A stretch of DNA of 64,000 nucleotides, taken from Anthropogastromicrobium sp052273485 (GTDB lineage Bacteria; Bacillota; Clostridia; Lachnospirales; Lachnospiraceae). The notes below the pieces were generated by a model. The model was not told the DNA's origin and ran no database searches. It was given only the letters and a program-made list of their open reading frames with translations. The position numbers were made by a program, and so were the translations under genes. This document shows positions 1 through 8,874 of this stretch, piece by piece. The DNA is taken from assembly GCA_052273485.1 (NCBI GenBank), contig DAVZID010000002.1:1-64000 (forward strand), written 5' to 3'. Position 1 is the first letter of the stretch. Every line of letters begins with the position of its first letter.

Positions 1-56
1 TAGCCAGCGAGTTTCATGACGCATTGGTGCCTTTCGCAGAAAGGCGGAATATAGAT

Positions 57-1595
57 ATGAAAGATTTACAGGTAACGATTGAAACAGGCAAATTACAGGG
101 GATTCATGGCTGGGATCCAAGGGTAGCTGTTTTTAAGGGCATTCCGTATGCAGCGGCGCCGGTTGGAAAACTCAGATGGAAATCACCGCAGCCGGCAGAA
201 AAATGGGAAGGTGTGCGTATGGCAGACCGGTATGCTCCAATTGCGATGCAGGGAGTGCCGGGCAGCAATCCAGACGAGTTCTGGACTCATGAGATGCATC
301 CGACAGGTCCGGAGTTTGCCATGAGTGAGGACTGCCTGTATCTGAACGTATATACTCCGGCGAGGACAGGAGAGGAGAAGCTTCCTGTACTTATGTATAT
401 TCACGGAGGAGGTTTCCGAGGAGGCTATCCATTTGAAATTGAATTTGACTGGGAGCATATGGCGTTAAAGGGAATTGTTGTTGTATCAATTTCATATCGT
501 CTCGGTGTGCTGGGATATCTGGTGCATCCATGGCTTACAGAGGAGGCACCGGATGCGCCAAAGGGAAATTACGGAATCGAGGATCAGCTTGCAGCGTTAA
601 AATGGATTCACAGAAACATAGAAGCGTTTGGCGGTGATTCGGAACAGATTACTATTGCAGGTCAGTCAGCTGGCGCCATGAGTGTACAAAATCTCATGAC
701 TGCCACTCAGACAGAGGGGCTGATCAGCGGTGCAATTATAGAGAGCAGCATTACAGCATCATTTGCAGATAAACCAAGGCTGATTCAGATCAGAAATATG
801 AAAGAGAAAGAACAGGTTGGAATAGAATATTTTGAGAAGGCCGGAATTAAAAGTCTGGAGGAGGCAAGGGCACTTCCTGCAAAGCGGATTATAGAACTGG
901 AGGATGAGATATTCGGACCGGGTGTTCATTTTGAACCTGTGATTGATCATATTCTTATTCATGAAACCAATCAGGAAGCATATCTGGGAGGGCGCTATGA
1001 AAATATTCCTGTAATTGCCGGATATAACAGAGGAGAGTCAAAAAACTTCGAACCAGGGCCAAAAACAGTTGAAGAACTGAAAGCATATGCAAAGGCGTTC
1101 GGTGAAAAGGCAGAGGAGTTTCTTGCTCTGTGCAATGTCCAGAATGATGAGGATGTAGAAAAGATTTTTGACAGTAATGCAATGAGAGAGGTAGTAGCCG
1201 GCACAAGAATGTTTGGTTATATACAGGCTGTACATGGAAGAAAGAGCTATCTGTATGAGTTTAATGCTGATATTCCGGGAGAAGATAATGCAGGGAGCTA
1301 TCATGGAAGTGAGATGTGGTTTGCTTATGATTCACTTGCAAGATGCTGGAGACCGTTTAAGGGAAAACATTATGATCTTGCCAGACAGATGAGTTCTTAC
1401 TGGATAAATTTTGTAAAGACCGGAGATCCAAATGGTACAGATACTATAGGGGAAGAATTACCAGAATGGAAGTCGTTTGATCCGCAGAATCAGTTTGTGA
1501 TGGAATTTACAGATGTACCTCAGAAATCTCATGTAGAGATAGATCCGCTGATGAAGTTTCGAATCAGTCATACGCTTGGGTGGAAAATAGACTGA
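57..1595 (+). CDS. Type-B carboxylesterase (copy 1)
   Basis: An alpha/beta-hydrolase of the carboxylesterase type-B (PnbA/cholinesterase-like) family, about 512 residues, the normal length for a full family member. It should hydrolyse carboxylic esters, plausibly acetyl or aromatic esters on plant oligosaccharides. The nucleophile elbow GQSAG places the Ser at about residue 204; the probable catalytic His lies in GSYHGSEMW at about 416 and an acidic residue in NRGES at about 327. The start at 57 is preferred over an in-frame ATG at 24 because AAAGGCGG sits about 10 bases upstream. There is no signal peptide, so the enzyme is probably cytoplasmic. It is the first gene of a same-strand run with very short gaps. 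A paralogue lies at 4142-5695. The family is secure; the substrate is inferred from neighbours. Confidence 0.9.
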   Translation: MKDLQVTIETGKLQGIHGWDPRVAVFKGIPYAAAPVGKLRWKSPQPAEKWEGVRMADRYAPIAMQGVPGSNPDEFWTHEMHPTGPEFAMSEDCLYLNVYTPARTGEEKLPVLMYIHGGGFRGGYPFEIEFDWEHMALKGIVVVSISYRLGVLGYLVHPWLTEEAPDAPKGNYGIEDQLAALKWIHRNIEAFGGDSEQITIAGQSAGAMSVQNLMTATQTEGLISGAIIESSITASFADKPRLIQIRNMKEKEQVGIEYFEKAGIKSLEEARALPAKRIIELEDEIFGPGVHFEPVIDHILIHETNQEAYLGGRYENIPVIAGYNRGESKNFEPGPKTVEELKAYAKAFGEKAEEFLALCNVQNDEDVEKIFDSNAMREVVAGTRMFGYIQAVHGRKSYLYEFNADIPGEDNAGSYHGSEMWFAYDSLARCWRPFKGKHYDLARQMSSYWINFVKTGDPNGTDTIGEELPEWKSFDPQNQFVMEFTDVPQKSHVEIDPLMKFRISHTLGWKID

Positions 1596-1618
1596 ATGCT
1601 GTAAGAAAGGAAGGAAGG

Positions 1619-4123
1619 ATGAAGAACGTAATTGCAGTTCATACAAAAAAGGTAAGGTTTGCAACAGCTCCAGAGCTTTACGGGTTGTTTTTTGAGGACA
1701 TTAATCATGCGGCAGATGGCGGACTGTATCCTGAGATGATACGAAACAGGGCGTTTGAGGATTCTCTAGTTCCTGAGGGATGTACTACCGACCCCAATAA
1801 ACGTATATTTGTCACTGAATATCAATGGCCCGGTGCGTTCAATCATGGAGAGGGAATGGATGAATGGGCTGCTGCAGTTGAGCCGACAGAGATTCCTGGC
1901 TGGTATGCCCAAAATGCCAGGATGGACCTGCTCACGGATGGTACACTGAACAGAAACAGAAAGGCAGCACTTCAGGTATGTTTTGCTCCAGGAGGAAAAA
2001 TCTATAATATTGGATATTGCGGTATTCCTGTCAGGGAAGGAGACAACTATAGATTTTATTTTATGGTAAAAAGCAGCTGTGACGCAGTGATTTCGATATC
2101 GCTTGAAGCAGCAGACGCAAAACCTCTTGCAGTCACTGAGCTTTGTGTAAAGGAAAGTAAAGAGTACACCAGATATGACTGCACTATGACTGCAGCAGGG
2201 ACTGACTATAAGGGAAGAATCAGTATTTCAGCGCAGACAGAATGCGATATGGTGATTGGCTTTACATCGCTGATGCCGGAAAAGACATTTAAGGGGCATG
2301 GGCTTAGGGAAGATCTGGCCATGGCACTCAAGCAGACACACGCACGGTTTATCCGCTTTCCGGGAGGCTGCGTGGTAGAGGGAATCAATGAGCAGAATTC
2401 TATGCGCTTTTCCAGAACAATCGGACCGGTATGGGAGCGTCCGAGCGTGCAGCTGATGTGGCATTACCGCGCAACGAATGGACTTGGTTTTCATGAATAT
2501 CTTCAGCTGTGTGAAGATCTTGAGATGGAGGCCATGTATGTGTGCAACTGCGGTATGAGCTGTCAGGCACGACATGGAAGCGGCTTTTCAGATGAGATAA
2601 CACAAGAGTATCTGCAGGAAGCACTTCATGCATTAGAGTATGCCCTTGGATCTGAGGAAACAGAATTCGGAAGGCTGAGAGCGCTGAACGGAAGGAAGGA
2701 ACCATTTAAGCTGAAGTATGTTGAAATCGGAAATGAAAACTGGGGAGAAGAATATTTCCAGCGATATGAACGGTTTTATAAAGTACTTAAGGAAGCATAT
2801 CCGCAGGTGATCTATATTTCAAATGCGCATACAGAGAGAAGAGATCTGCCGACAGAGTACGCAGATGAGCATTACTATGACGCACCGGAATTTTTTCTGG
2901 AAAATGGTGACATGTTTGACAGCTATGACAGAAATGGTCCGAAAATTTTTCTGGGAGAGTATGCGGTAAACGGAGGAAATACAATAGCGTCAATGGAATG
3001 CGCGCTGGCAGAGGCGGTTTTTTTGCTGGGAGTAGAGAACAATCAGGATATTGTCAGACTTACTGCATATGCACCGCTGTTTCAGAATGCGGATTACACG
3101 GCATGGAAGCCGAATCTGATTGTATTTGACAATCATCAGGTATATGGAATTCCCAGCTATCATGCAATCTCTCTGCTTGGAAAGTATAGGGGTGATGAGG
3201 TAATAGAAATTGTCAATCAGACAGAAAAAAAACCTCCTGTCTACCGGGGGGTGCCTGGAATTATGTGTGAAAAGGAAGGACTTCTGTTTCGTAATGCGAG
3301 AGTTAACGGCAGACCGGTTGAAATTTCGAAATGTGTATATGGAGAAGCAGTTCAAGATGGCGATGCGTATCGTATGATTTATGGGACAAAGAAGCATCAT
3401 TTTACAGGAAAAAGTCAGGAATGGAACAAGGCTTTTGAGGAGTTTATTACTGGCAAAGGCACTCGGGAAACACCGATGATATGGACTGTGTTTGGAGAAG
3501 AGGAGCTGGAGGAGTATACATTTGAAATAGAGGTAAAGGCAGAGTACGATAATCCGATCACATTTTCAGTATGGAACCACCATCCTGAGACAGATGCAGG
3601 GTGCAATGAGCCAAAGGATAGTGAATGGACTCTAAGAACTGTGCGCAGTCAGGTATGGAAAATTGCAGACGGAGTGGGAGCGACAAGAGTCCCCTGCTTT
3701 TTTGACCCGCCGCTGACACCGGATGAGCAGACTGCTGTTGATATAGATTATGGAAAATATAACCGATTTAAGATTGTCTGTGACCATTATGGATATACAT
3801 GCTATATCAATGACAGACCCGTTCAGAAGAGACTTCATCCGCTGCATCCTCTAATCAGTGCGGCTGCGTCTCAGGACGAAGAATATGTATATCTGAAAGT
3901 TGTGAATGTGGATGGTAATGAAAGTGAGCTGAACATTACATTGGACTGTGAAGTAGAGGAAGAGGCTGTGGCAGAGGTGCTTTGTGCAAAGCTGCAGGAT
4001 GTAAATTCCTTTGAAGAAAAGCAAAATGTAGCCTGCGTTGTCAGTATGGTCTGCTGCGGCTCTGAGTTTGGATATCGTGTGCCGCCATATTCTGTAAACG
4101 TGCTTAAAATCAGGAAGAGGTAG
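1619..4123 (+). CDS. Alpha-L-arabinofuranosidase, GH51 (copy 1)
   Basis: About 834 residues of a long-form GH51 alpha-L-arabinofuranosidase, which removes arabinose side chains from arabinoxylan or arabinan fragments. The N-terminal FFEDINHAADGGLYPEM block is diagnostic. A carbohydrate-binding-like beta-sandwich region follows (about 90-220), then the TIM barrel. The acid/base Glu is in EIGNEN (about residue 373) and the nucleophile Glu in FLGEYAV (about 447). The C-terminal part, from about 620, looks like a further beta-sandwich. The start at 1619 is chosen because GAAAGGAAGG lies immediately upstream; an in-frame ATG at 1580 would overlap the previous gene. No signal peptide is visible, so the substrate must be imported oligosaccharide. 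A second GH51 gene is at 23997-26411. Confidence 0.93.
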   Translation: MKNVIAVHTKKVRFATAPELYGLFFEDINHAADGGLYPEMIRNRAFEDSLVPEGCTTDPNKRIFVTEYQWPGAFNHGEGMDEWAAAVEPTEIPGWYAQNARMDLLTDGTLNRNRKAALQVCFAPGGKIYNIGYCGIPVREGDNYRFYFMVKSSCDAVISISLEAADAKPLAVTELCVKESKEYTRYDCTMTAAGTDYKGRISISAQTECDMVIGFTSLMPEKTFKGHGLREDLAMALKQTHARFIRFPGGCVVEGINEQNSMRFSRTIGPVWERPSVQLMWHYRATNGLGFHEYLQLCEDLEMEAMYVCNCGMSCQARHGSGFSDEITQEYLQEALHALEYALGSEETEFGRLRALNGRKEPFKLKYVEIGNENWGEEYFQRYERFYKVLKEAYPQVIYISNAHTERRDLPTEYADEHYYDAPEFFLENGDMFDSYDRNGPKIFLGEYAVNGGNTIASMECALAEAVFLLGVENNQDIVRLTAYAPLFQNADYTAWKPNLIVFDNHQVYGIPSYHAISLLGKYRGDEVIEIVNQTEKKPPVYRGVPGIMCEKEGLLFRNARVNGRPVEISKCVYGEAVQDGDAYRMIYGTKKHHFTGKSQEWNKAFEEFITGKGTRETPMIWTVFGEEELEEYTFEIEVKAEYDNPITFSVWNHHPETDAGCNEPKDSEWTLRTVRSQVWKIADGVGATRVPCFFDPPLTPDEQTAVDIDYGKYNRFKIVCDHYGYTCYINDRPVQKRLHPLHPLISAAASQDEEYVYLKVVNVDGNESELNITLDCEVEEEAVAEVLCAKLQDVNSFEEKQNVACVVSMVCCGSEFGYRVPPYSVNVLKIRKR

Positions 4124-4141
4124 TGAGAGGAGGAGAGTTTA

Positions 4142-5695
4142 ATGTTAAGAACTGTACAGGTGAAAAACGGAAAGTTAAAAGGGCTTGTGGGAAAGGATCC
4201 CAGAATCACTGTGTTCAGAGGTGTTCCATATGCAAAGCCTCCGGTGGGTGAGCTTCGCTGGAAAGCACCGCAGCCAGCTGAGGACTGGGAAGGCGTAAGA
4301 AACTGCTATGAATACGCAGATATGGCTATGATGCGTGTACATCCGGGTATGGATGATGATTTCTATACAAAAGAACTGCATCCAACATCGGCTGAATATA
4401 AGATGAGTGAGGATTGCCTGTATCTGAATGTGTATTCTCCGGCGGCAAGTACAGAAGATAAATATCCTGTATTTGTATATATTCACGGCGGAGGGCTGCA
4501 GGACGGCTATACCTATGAAGTTGAATTTGATCCGGAGAGAGTTGCGCGCAGGGGCGTGGTTGTTGTTATGGTCGGCTATCGCCTTGGGCTATTTGGTTTT
4601 TTGGCACACCCGGAGATTACTGCAGCGACTCCGGAGGGGGAGACTGTATCCAATTTCGGAATGCAGGATCAGTCTATGGCGATTCACTGGGTACATAACA
4701 ATATTCATGCATTCGGAGGAGATCCGGAAAGGATCGTAATTTGCGGACAGAGCGCAGGAGCACGCAGTGTTCAGGCGCAGATTTGCAGCAGCATGAATGA
4801 AGGAATCATTTCAGGTGCAATTATTCAGTCCGGCGTGTCAATGATGTTTGGCGATGAGGATAATTTCGGAAAGGAAATTATGATGCTGGAAGAAGCAGAA
4901 GCTTATGGAAGTCATTTTCTGGAAACGATCGGTGTTGCTACACTGAATGAAGCAAAGGAAATGCCGGCGGAGGAGCTTATGAGACGGCTGGCAGAAGTAT
5001 ATAAAAAAGAGCAGTTTGTATTTGGGCTGTGTATTGACGGAACCTTTGTAAGGGAAAGCGCCCCCTCTGCATATTACAATGACAGAATCATGGATATTCC
5101 GCTGATTGTTGGCGTTTGTCAGGGCGAGACGCAGAGCAGATTTATCAGGGGAAATTTAAGCTATCAGGATTATCTGAAAAAGGCAGAAAAATACGGGGAT
5201 AAAAAAGAGAAGTTTCTCAGCCTGAAAAAGGTCACCTGTGATGAAGATGCCGATGAGCTTACATCTGAGGATGCATTTAACAGATTTCTGGGTGGAACAA
5301 GAGGCTTTTGTGAGCTTCGTTCGTCAAGAGGCCAGAAGGTATATTATTACATTTTTGATCACGATATACCAGGAGATGATGCCGGCTCTTTCCATGGCTC
5401 CGATTTGTGGTTTATGTTTGATTCTCTTGGCAACAGCTGGAGACCGTTTGAAGGAAAGCACTATGATCTTGCACGTCAGGTAACTTCATATTGGACCAAT
5501 TTTGTAAAAACAGGAGATCCTAACGGCCTGGACTATAATGAAAATCCGCTTCCGGTGTGGGAGCCGTACTCAAAAGAGAATAAGTCAGTTATGAGATTTA
5601 TGGATTGTGCAGTATCCGAACAGCTGGAGGAATGTCCGTTGCTGGATCTTCGGTTGGAGCTTGGAAAGAAGGTATACGGCGATGACAAAAACTGA
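4142..5695 (+). CDS. Type-B carboxylesterase (copy 2)
   Basis: A second type-B carboxylesterase of 517 residues, clearly paralogous to the one at 57-1595: the same opening block (GKLKG, RGVPYAKPPVGELRW) and the same spacing of motifs. The nucleophile Ser is in GQSAG at about residue 204 and the probable catalytic His in GSFHGSD at about 418. A strong GAGGAGG ribosome site precedes the ATG, 18 bases after the arabinofuranosidase. It has no signal peptide. Its end overlaps the next coding start by 14 bases, which suggests translational coupling. The pair of diverged esterases in one operon suggests two different ester linkages are cleaved, for example acetyl and feruloyl; this is inference. Confidence 0.9.
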   Translation: MLRTVQVKNGKLKGLVGKDPRITVFRGVPYAKPPVGELRWKAPQPAEDWEGVRNCYEYADMAMMRVHPGMDDDFYTKELHPTSAEYKMSEDCLYLNVYSPAASTEDKYPVFVYIHGGGLQDGYTYEVEFDPERVARRGVVVVMVGYRLGLFGFLAHPEITAATPEGETVSNFGMQDQSMAIHWVHNNIHAFGGDPERIVICGQSAGARSVQAQICSSMNEGIISGAIIQSGVSMMFGDEDNFGKEIMMLEEAEAYGSHFLETIGVATLNEAKEMPAEELMRRLAEVYKKEQFVFGLCIDGTFVRESAPSAYYNDRIMDIPLIVGVCQGETQSRFIRGNLSYQDYLKKAEKYGDKKEKFLSLKKVTCDEDADELTSEDAFNRFLGGTRGFCELRSSRGQKVYYYIFDHDIPGDDAGSFHGSDLWFMFDSLGNSWRPFEGKHYDLARQVTSYWTNFVKTGDPNGLDYNENPLPVWEPYSKENKSVMRFMDCAVSEQLEECPLLDLRLELGKKVYGDDKN

Positions 5696-6443
5696 GATTC
5701 TTATTACACATCATTCCAGAACGCTGCATGGTTACTTTTATGAACCGGAGGGAAGGGAACGGTATCCGTTGGTGATTATGAGCCACGGCTACAATGGACA
5801 TAAAAGTGACTTTGAAATCACAGCACAGTATTTTGCAGCTGCAGGCATCGCCTCTGTTGCCTGCACCTTCTGCGGCGGAAGCACCAGAGATGAGTCGGGT
5901 TTTCCGACTATAGATATGACGTTATTTACGGAAAAAGAGGATTTGCTGGCAATTTTGGATTTTATGAAGCAAAAGGAAAAAGTTGATCAGAAAAAAATCT
6001 TTTTGTTTGGCGCGTCTCAGGGCGGTCTGATTAGCGCTATGGTCGGAGAGGACCGAAGGGATGAGCTTGCCGGAATGATTCTTCTGTTTCCTGCGCTTGG
6101 TATTGCCGATAACTGGAGAGTCAGATTTGAAAAGGAAGAGGATATTCCGCAGGAGCAGGAATTCTGGGGAATGAAGCTGGGCAAAGGATTCTTTACAAGT
6201 ATGAGGGAATTTCACCTGTTTGATACGATCGGAGGATTTCAGAAGCCGGTACTGATCATGCACGGAACGGATGATCCAGTTGTCAGCATTGAAACAAGCA
6301 GAAGGGCTGCAGCTATTTATTCGGACGTTCGGTTGGAGGAATTTGCAGGTGAACCCCATGGCTTTTCTGAAAACGGAAACCGCAGGATGGAAGCAATGAT
6401 GCTGTACTTTATACATAGGTGTCTGGAAAGGGGGAGCATATGA
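5682..6443 (+). CDS. Alpha/beta hydrolase, feruloyl/cinnamoyl-esterase-like
   Basis: A 253-residue alpha/beta hydrolase resembling the small cytoplasmic cinnamoyl/feruloyl esterases of gut bacteria. The nucleophile is Ser about 112 in GASQGG, the acid is Asp about 197 or 198 in HGTDDP, and the His is about 226 in GEPHGF; the oxyanion segment is MSHGYNGHKSD. The start at 5682 (MTKTEIL) lies inside the end of the preceding esterase gene; an upstream in-frame ATG at 5607 would create an unlikely 89-base overlap. The gene ends in an ATGA overlap with the next one, so the three enzymes are probably translated together. Removal of ferulate or coumarate from arabinose is consistent with the neighbouring arabinofuranosidase, but the acyl group is not shown by sequence. 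Confidence 0.85.
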   Translation: MTKTEILITHHSRTLHGYFYEPEGRERYPLVIMSHGYNGHKSDFEITAQYFAAAGIASVACTFCGGSTRDESGFPTIDMTLFTEKEDLLAILDFMKQKEKVDQKKIFLFGASQGGLISAMVGEDRRDELAGMILLFPALGIADNWRVRFEKEEDIPQEQEFWGMKLGKGFFTSMREFHLFDTIGGFQKPVLIMHGTDDPVVSIETSRRAAAIYSDVRLEEFAGEPHGFSENGNRRMEAMMLYFIHRCLERGSI

Positions 6444-7633
6444 ACAGTCTTAAACGGTTAGATCGTTTGCTGGATTCCTTTACAAAAGAGGGTCCTATAC
6501 CGGGGTGTGCCTGTGTAGTAATGCAGAATAATGAGATACTTTACGAGAGTTATTCAGGATACGCCAATGTCGAAAACAAAACACGTATCAATGAAAGATC
6601 TATTTTCAGACAGGCTTCTACGACGAAACTATTTACGTATGTAATTGGAATGATGCTGTTTGAAGAAGGATATTTTCGCTTTACAGATCCGATTTATGAT
6701 TTCCTTCCGGAATACAGAAATACCATGAAGTTTGTAGATGTTCCGGGACATGGCTATCAGGCAGTTCCGGTAGAGCATCCGATTACGGTCCGCGATGCCT
6801 TTGCCATGACATGCGGATATCCGTATTGTATGCGTCCTCTGGATCATGTGACAGATAACCCGACTGTAAATGGCATGTCTGAGGCTGTGAGGCCATATTG
6901 TGAGGGAGGCGTTATCCCGACATTGAGGGATGAGGTACGTGCAATGGCGGAGGTTCCTGTATTGTTTGAACCGGGTACACATTGGCTGTATGGTCTGGGC
7001 AGTGAGATTGTTGGTGCGATTGTGGAGGAGATTACGGGTAAAACTGTCCGTGATAACATGAAGGAAAGATTGATTGATCCACTCGGACTGAAGGATACCG
7101 CAACCTTTCTGGATGATGAAATGTACAGTCGGCTTGTAACCTGCTACTATATCACTCCTGACAAAAAGAAGCAGGCGATGTCTGCAGAGGCAGACGGGAT
7201 TCTTCGTCCGGGCGGAGCACCGGATAGGTCCAGAGCCAATCTCAACTGCAGCTGCAGAGATTTTGTCGTATTTATGAGCATGCTGGCTAACGATGGAAAA
7301 TATAAGGGTGAGAGGCTGCTCGGAAGAAAAACAATTGATCTGATGAGAACGAATCAGCTGTGTGAGGCTGCATTGAATGATTTTCACAGGGATAATGGAC
7401 CGGATATTTTGGGATATGGCTATGGAATGGGAGTGCGTACACTCATGGATAAGGCATCCGGGTGCTCCAATGGCTCGATTGGAGCCTTCGGATGGTCAGG
7501 CGGCTATGGCTCCTGGGCAGAAAGCTCTCCGGAGGATCGGCTTGCTGTTGTATATATGCATAATACGCAGGGAGAACGCAATGAGCTGTTTCACATAAAA
7601 GTCAGGAATGTTGTTTACGGAGCAATTGAGTAA
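6440..7633 (+). CDS. Beta-lactamase-fold serine hydrolase (EstB-like esterase)
   Basis: About 397 residues of the beta-lactamase (class C/PBP4*/EstB) family. The catalytic SxxK is STTK at about residues 60-63, and the conserved WLYGLGSEI segment carries the probable second-motif Tyr at about 184. The C-terminal FGWSGGYGS block (about 350) occupies the place of the KTG/HxG box, so the protein is more likely an esterase than a true beta-lactamase. No signal peptide is seen, which argues against a cell-wall role. The start at 6440 overlaps the previous stop as ATGA and has GGGGGAG just upstream. In this operon it is best explained as another deacylating enzyme for plant oligosaccharides, though a peptidase or amidase role cannot be excluded. 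Confidence 0.82.
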   Translation: MNSLKRLDRLLDSFTKEGPIPGCACVVMQNNEILYESYSGYANVENKTRINERSIFRQASTTKLFTYVIGMMLFEEGYFRFTDPIYDFLPEYRNTMKFVDVPGHGYQAVPVEHPITVRDAFAMTCGYPYCMRPLDHVTDNPTVNGMSEAVRPYCEGGVIPTLRDEVRAMAEVPVLFEPGTHWLYGLGSEIVGAIVEEITGKTVRDNMKERLIDPLGLKDTATFLDDEMYSRLVTCYYITPDKKKQAMSAEADGILRPGGAPDRSRANLNCSCRDFVVFMSMLANDGKYKGERLLGRKTIDLMRTNQLCEAALNDFHRDNGPDILGYGYGMGVRTLMDKASGCSNGSIGAFGWSGGYGSWAESSPEDRLAVVYMHNTQGERNELFHIKVRNVVYGAIE

Positions 7634-7643
7634 GCTATTAAAA

Positions 7644-7690
7644 AAATAGAGGCATCAACCTATTGATTTTTTGGTTTTTTGCCTCTATTT
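7644..7690 (+). terminator. Rho-independent terminator of the esterase operon
   Basis: Arms AAATAGAGGCA and TGCCTCTATTT are exact reverse complements (7644-7654 and 7680-7690), with a further AACC/GGTT pairing inside. The hairpin begins 11 bases after the last esterase stop. The right arm itself ends in T residues, followed by a weak T-rich run. Confidence 0.75.
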
Positions 7691-8158
7691 ATCTTTTGGT
7701 AGTGAATTTGACAATATCAGGATTTGAACTAAAATGCTCGATGAAAAGGAAAGTTCTTATAGTGATGCCAACTATAAATTGATATTAAAGATACCAGGGT
7801 CAAAAGCTCAAAAGCCATCGTAAAGCAGACACATTTCCATGCGCCTATGAAGCGGCGGCTTTGAGAAAAATCAGAGCCGCCGTGTCTATTTTTGTCTTTT
7901 TTCACAGTACCCATGACCTACATCAGTTAAAAAAAGCATAGCTCCCCCTCCGGGTTATTCCGGCTATGTATGCGAAATTTGTTGGAACCTTAACTATCAT
8001 GTCATTTCATGCGTCCGTGTGGTTTCATGCCGCCCGGGCACTTTTGTGTTTTTATGGGGCTGCTTCGGGTCATGTTGGCCCGAAGTCATTCCCTGGTGCC
8101 GCTCCCCGCCGCTTTCGTTTCGGTCACTCGTCAACCAACAACCGAAACGGAGGTCAAT
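7691..8158. other. Gene-free stretch with conjugative-element leader DNA
   Basis: No credible gene is present. It holds a strong hairpin with arms CGGCGGCT and AGCCGCC(G) at 7853-7860 and 7875-7882 followed by T-rich sequence, a CATAGC/GCTATG hairpin around 7938-7967, and a near-palindrome at 8063-8086. The layout, ending in a GGAGG site and a MAIINLRDYYPFYT start, matches my memory of the DNA before the sigma-like ORF of Tn916/Tn1549-type elements. The origin is inferred from that resemblance. Confidence 0.5.
8063..8086. repeat. 24-bp imperfect palindrome, copy 1
   Basis: CTTCGGG-TCATGTTGG-CCCGAAG forms a hairpin upstream of the sigma-like remnant. A second copy, differing at four positions, is at 8495-8518. 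Confidence 0.6.
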
Positions 8159-8542
8159 ATGGCTATTATCAATTTGCGGGACTATTACCCATTCTATACA
8201 TCGGATTGCTTCATGGAAGTATCGGAAGAAGTTGCAGAAATGTTCAAAGAGTTTGATCGTAAAGAGGCTGCCTACCGGCTGCGTACATACCGCCACAAAG
8301 CCTACTATTCCCTTAATCGGGATGACGGGTTGGAGCATGAAGCTGTCTTTGTCGCCTTATCTCCCCATGAATTGTATGAGCGGAAAGTGACCATGCAGGA
8401 GCTTCATGTGGCGCTTAGAAAAAATTTTGAAAAATTCTTTGTAAGGCGTACCGATTTAGGCCGGAAAATGAAATGGCTTATGAGAGGTAAAACACTTCGG
8501 GTCACAATGGCCCGAGGTTCAGACAAGCCTCATGCAGATTAA
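8159..8542 (+). pseudogene. Sigma-70-like regulatory ORF of a conjugative element, internally deleted
   Basis: The first ~80 residues (MAIINLRDYYPFYTSDCF, then EFDRKEAAYRLRTYRHKAYYSL and ALSPHELYERKVTMQELH) match the N-terminal part of the small sigma-70-family proteins of Tn916/Tn1549-like elements. In intact members a region-4 helix-turn-helix follows (SLPDKQAKRIYAH...). Here the text jumps directly to LRKNFEKFF, which resembles the family's last helix, and then runs on through non-homologous sequence to a stop. The DNA-binding domain is therefore missing, apparently by an internal deletion, and the product is unlikely to work. The start follows ACGGAGGTCAAT. The family comparison is from memory, not from a search. 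Confidence 0.65.
8495..8518. repeat. 24-bp imperfect palindrome, copy 2
   Basis: CTTCGGG-TCACAATGG-CCCGAGG repeats the element at 8063-8086 with four changes. It lies inside the run-on tail of the sigma-like remnant, so that tail is probably non-coding element DNA read by accident. Confidence 0.6.
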
Positions 8543-8583
8543 AAATTGAATAAAAAGACACCTGGATACTTGCGTTTAGTTGG

Positions 8584-8706
8584 AATGAGGCAGAGGGGAC
8601 GATTATTCTTCTTGCCAGCCATAACATGGAAGATATCCGTTGTCTGTGCGATAAAGTCTATGAGATGGATGCCGGTGTACTTACGCCAATTGATGGAGTT
8701 TCTTAA
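8584..8706 (+). pseudogene. ABC-transporter ATPase, C-terminal fragment
   Basis: Reading frame 8584-8706 gives NEAEGTIILLASHNMEDI, then CDKVYEMDAGVLTPIDGVS and a stop. The GTIILLASHN segment is the strand plus H-loop of an ABC ATPase of the peptide/lantibiotic-exporter type, and MDAGVLT is the usual tail. A stop codon at 8551-8553 in the same frame and the absence of Walker motifs show it is a remnant of about 40 codons. With the broken sigma-like ORF next to it, this marks a decayed mobile-element region. The rest of 8707-8874 shows no recognisable gene, only a possible fragment ending MMREQKRRC at about 8756-8790. Confidence 0.6.
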
Positions 8707-8874
8707 TATGAATTTGGTCCGACGACGAAACCATTGCACCGAAGGGCTTTCGTAACATGATGCGTGAACAGAAACGGCGCTGCAAAAGTGCTTGCATAAT
8801 TGTCTGATTTGAGGTAACGTATAAGTATACAAATAAAAATAGCTCACGTGAGTAACAGAAAGGAATGAGAAAGT

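Noticed and set aside
6629..7387. Minus-strand frame of 252 codons inside the beta-lactamase-fold gene
   Set aside because: Shadow of a well-supported gene; no ribosome site.
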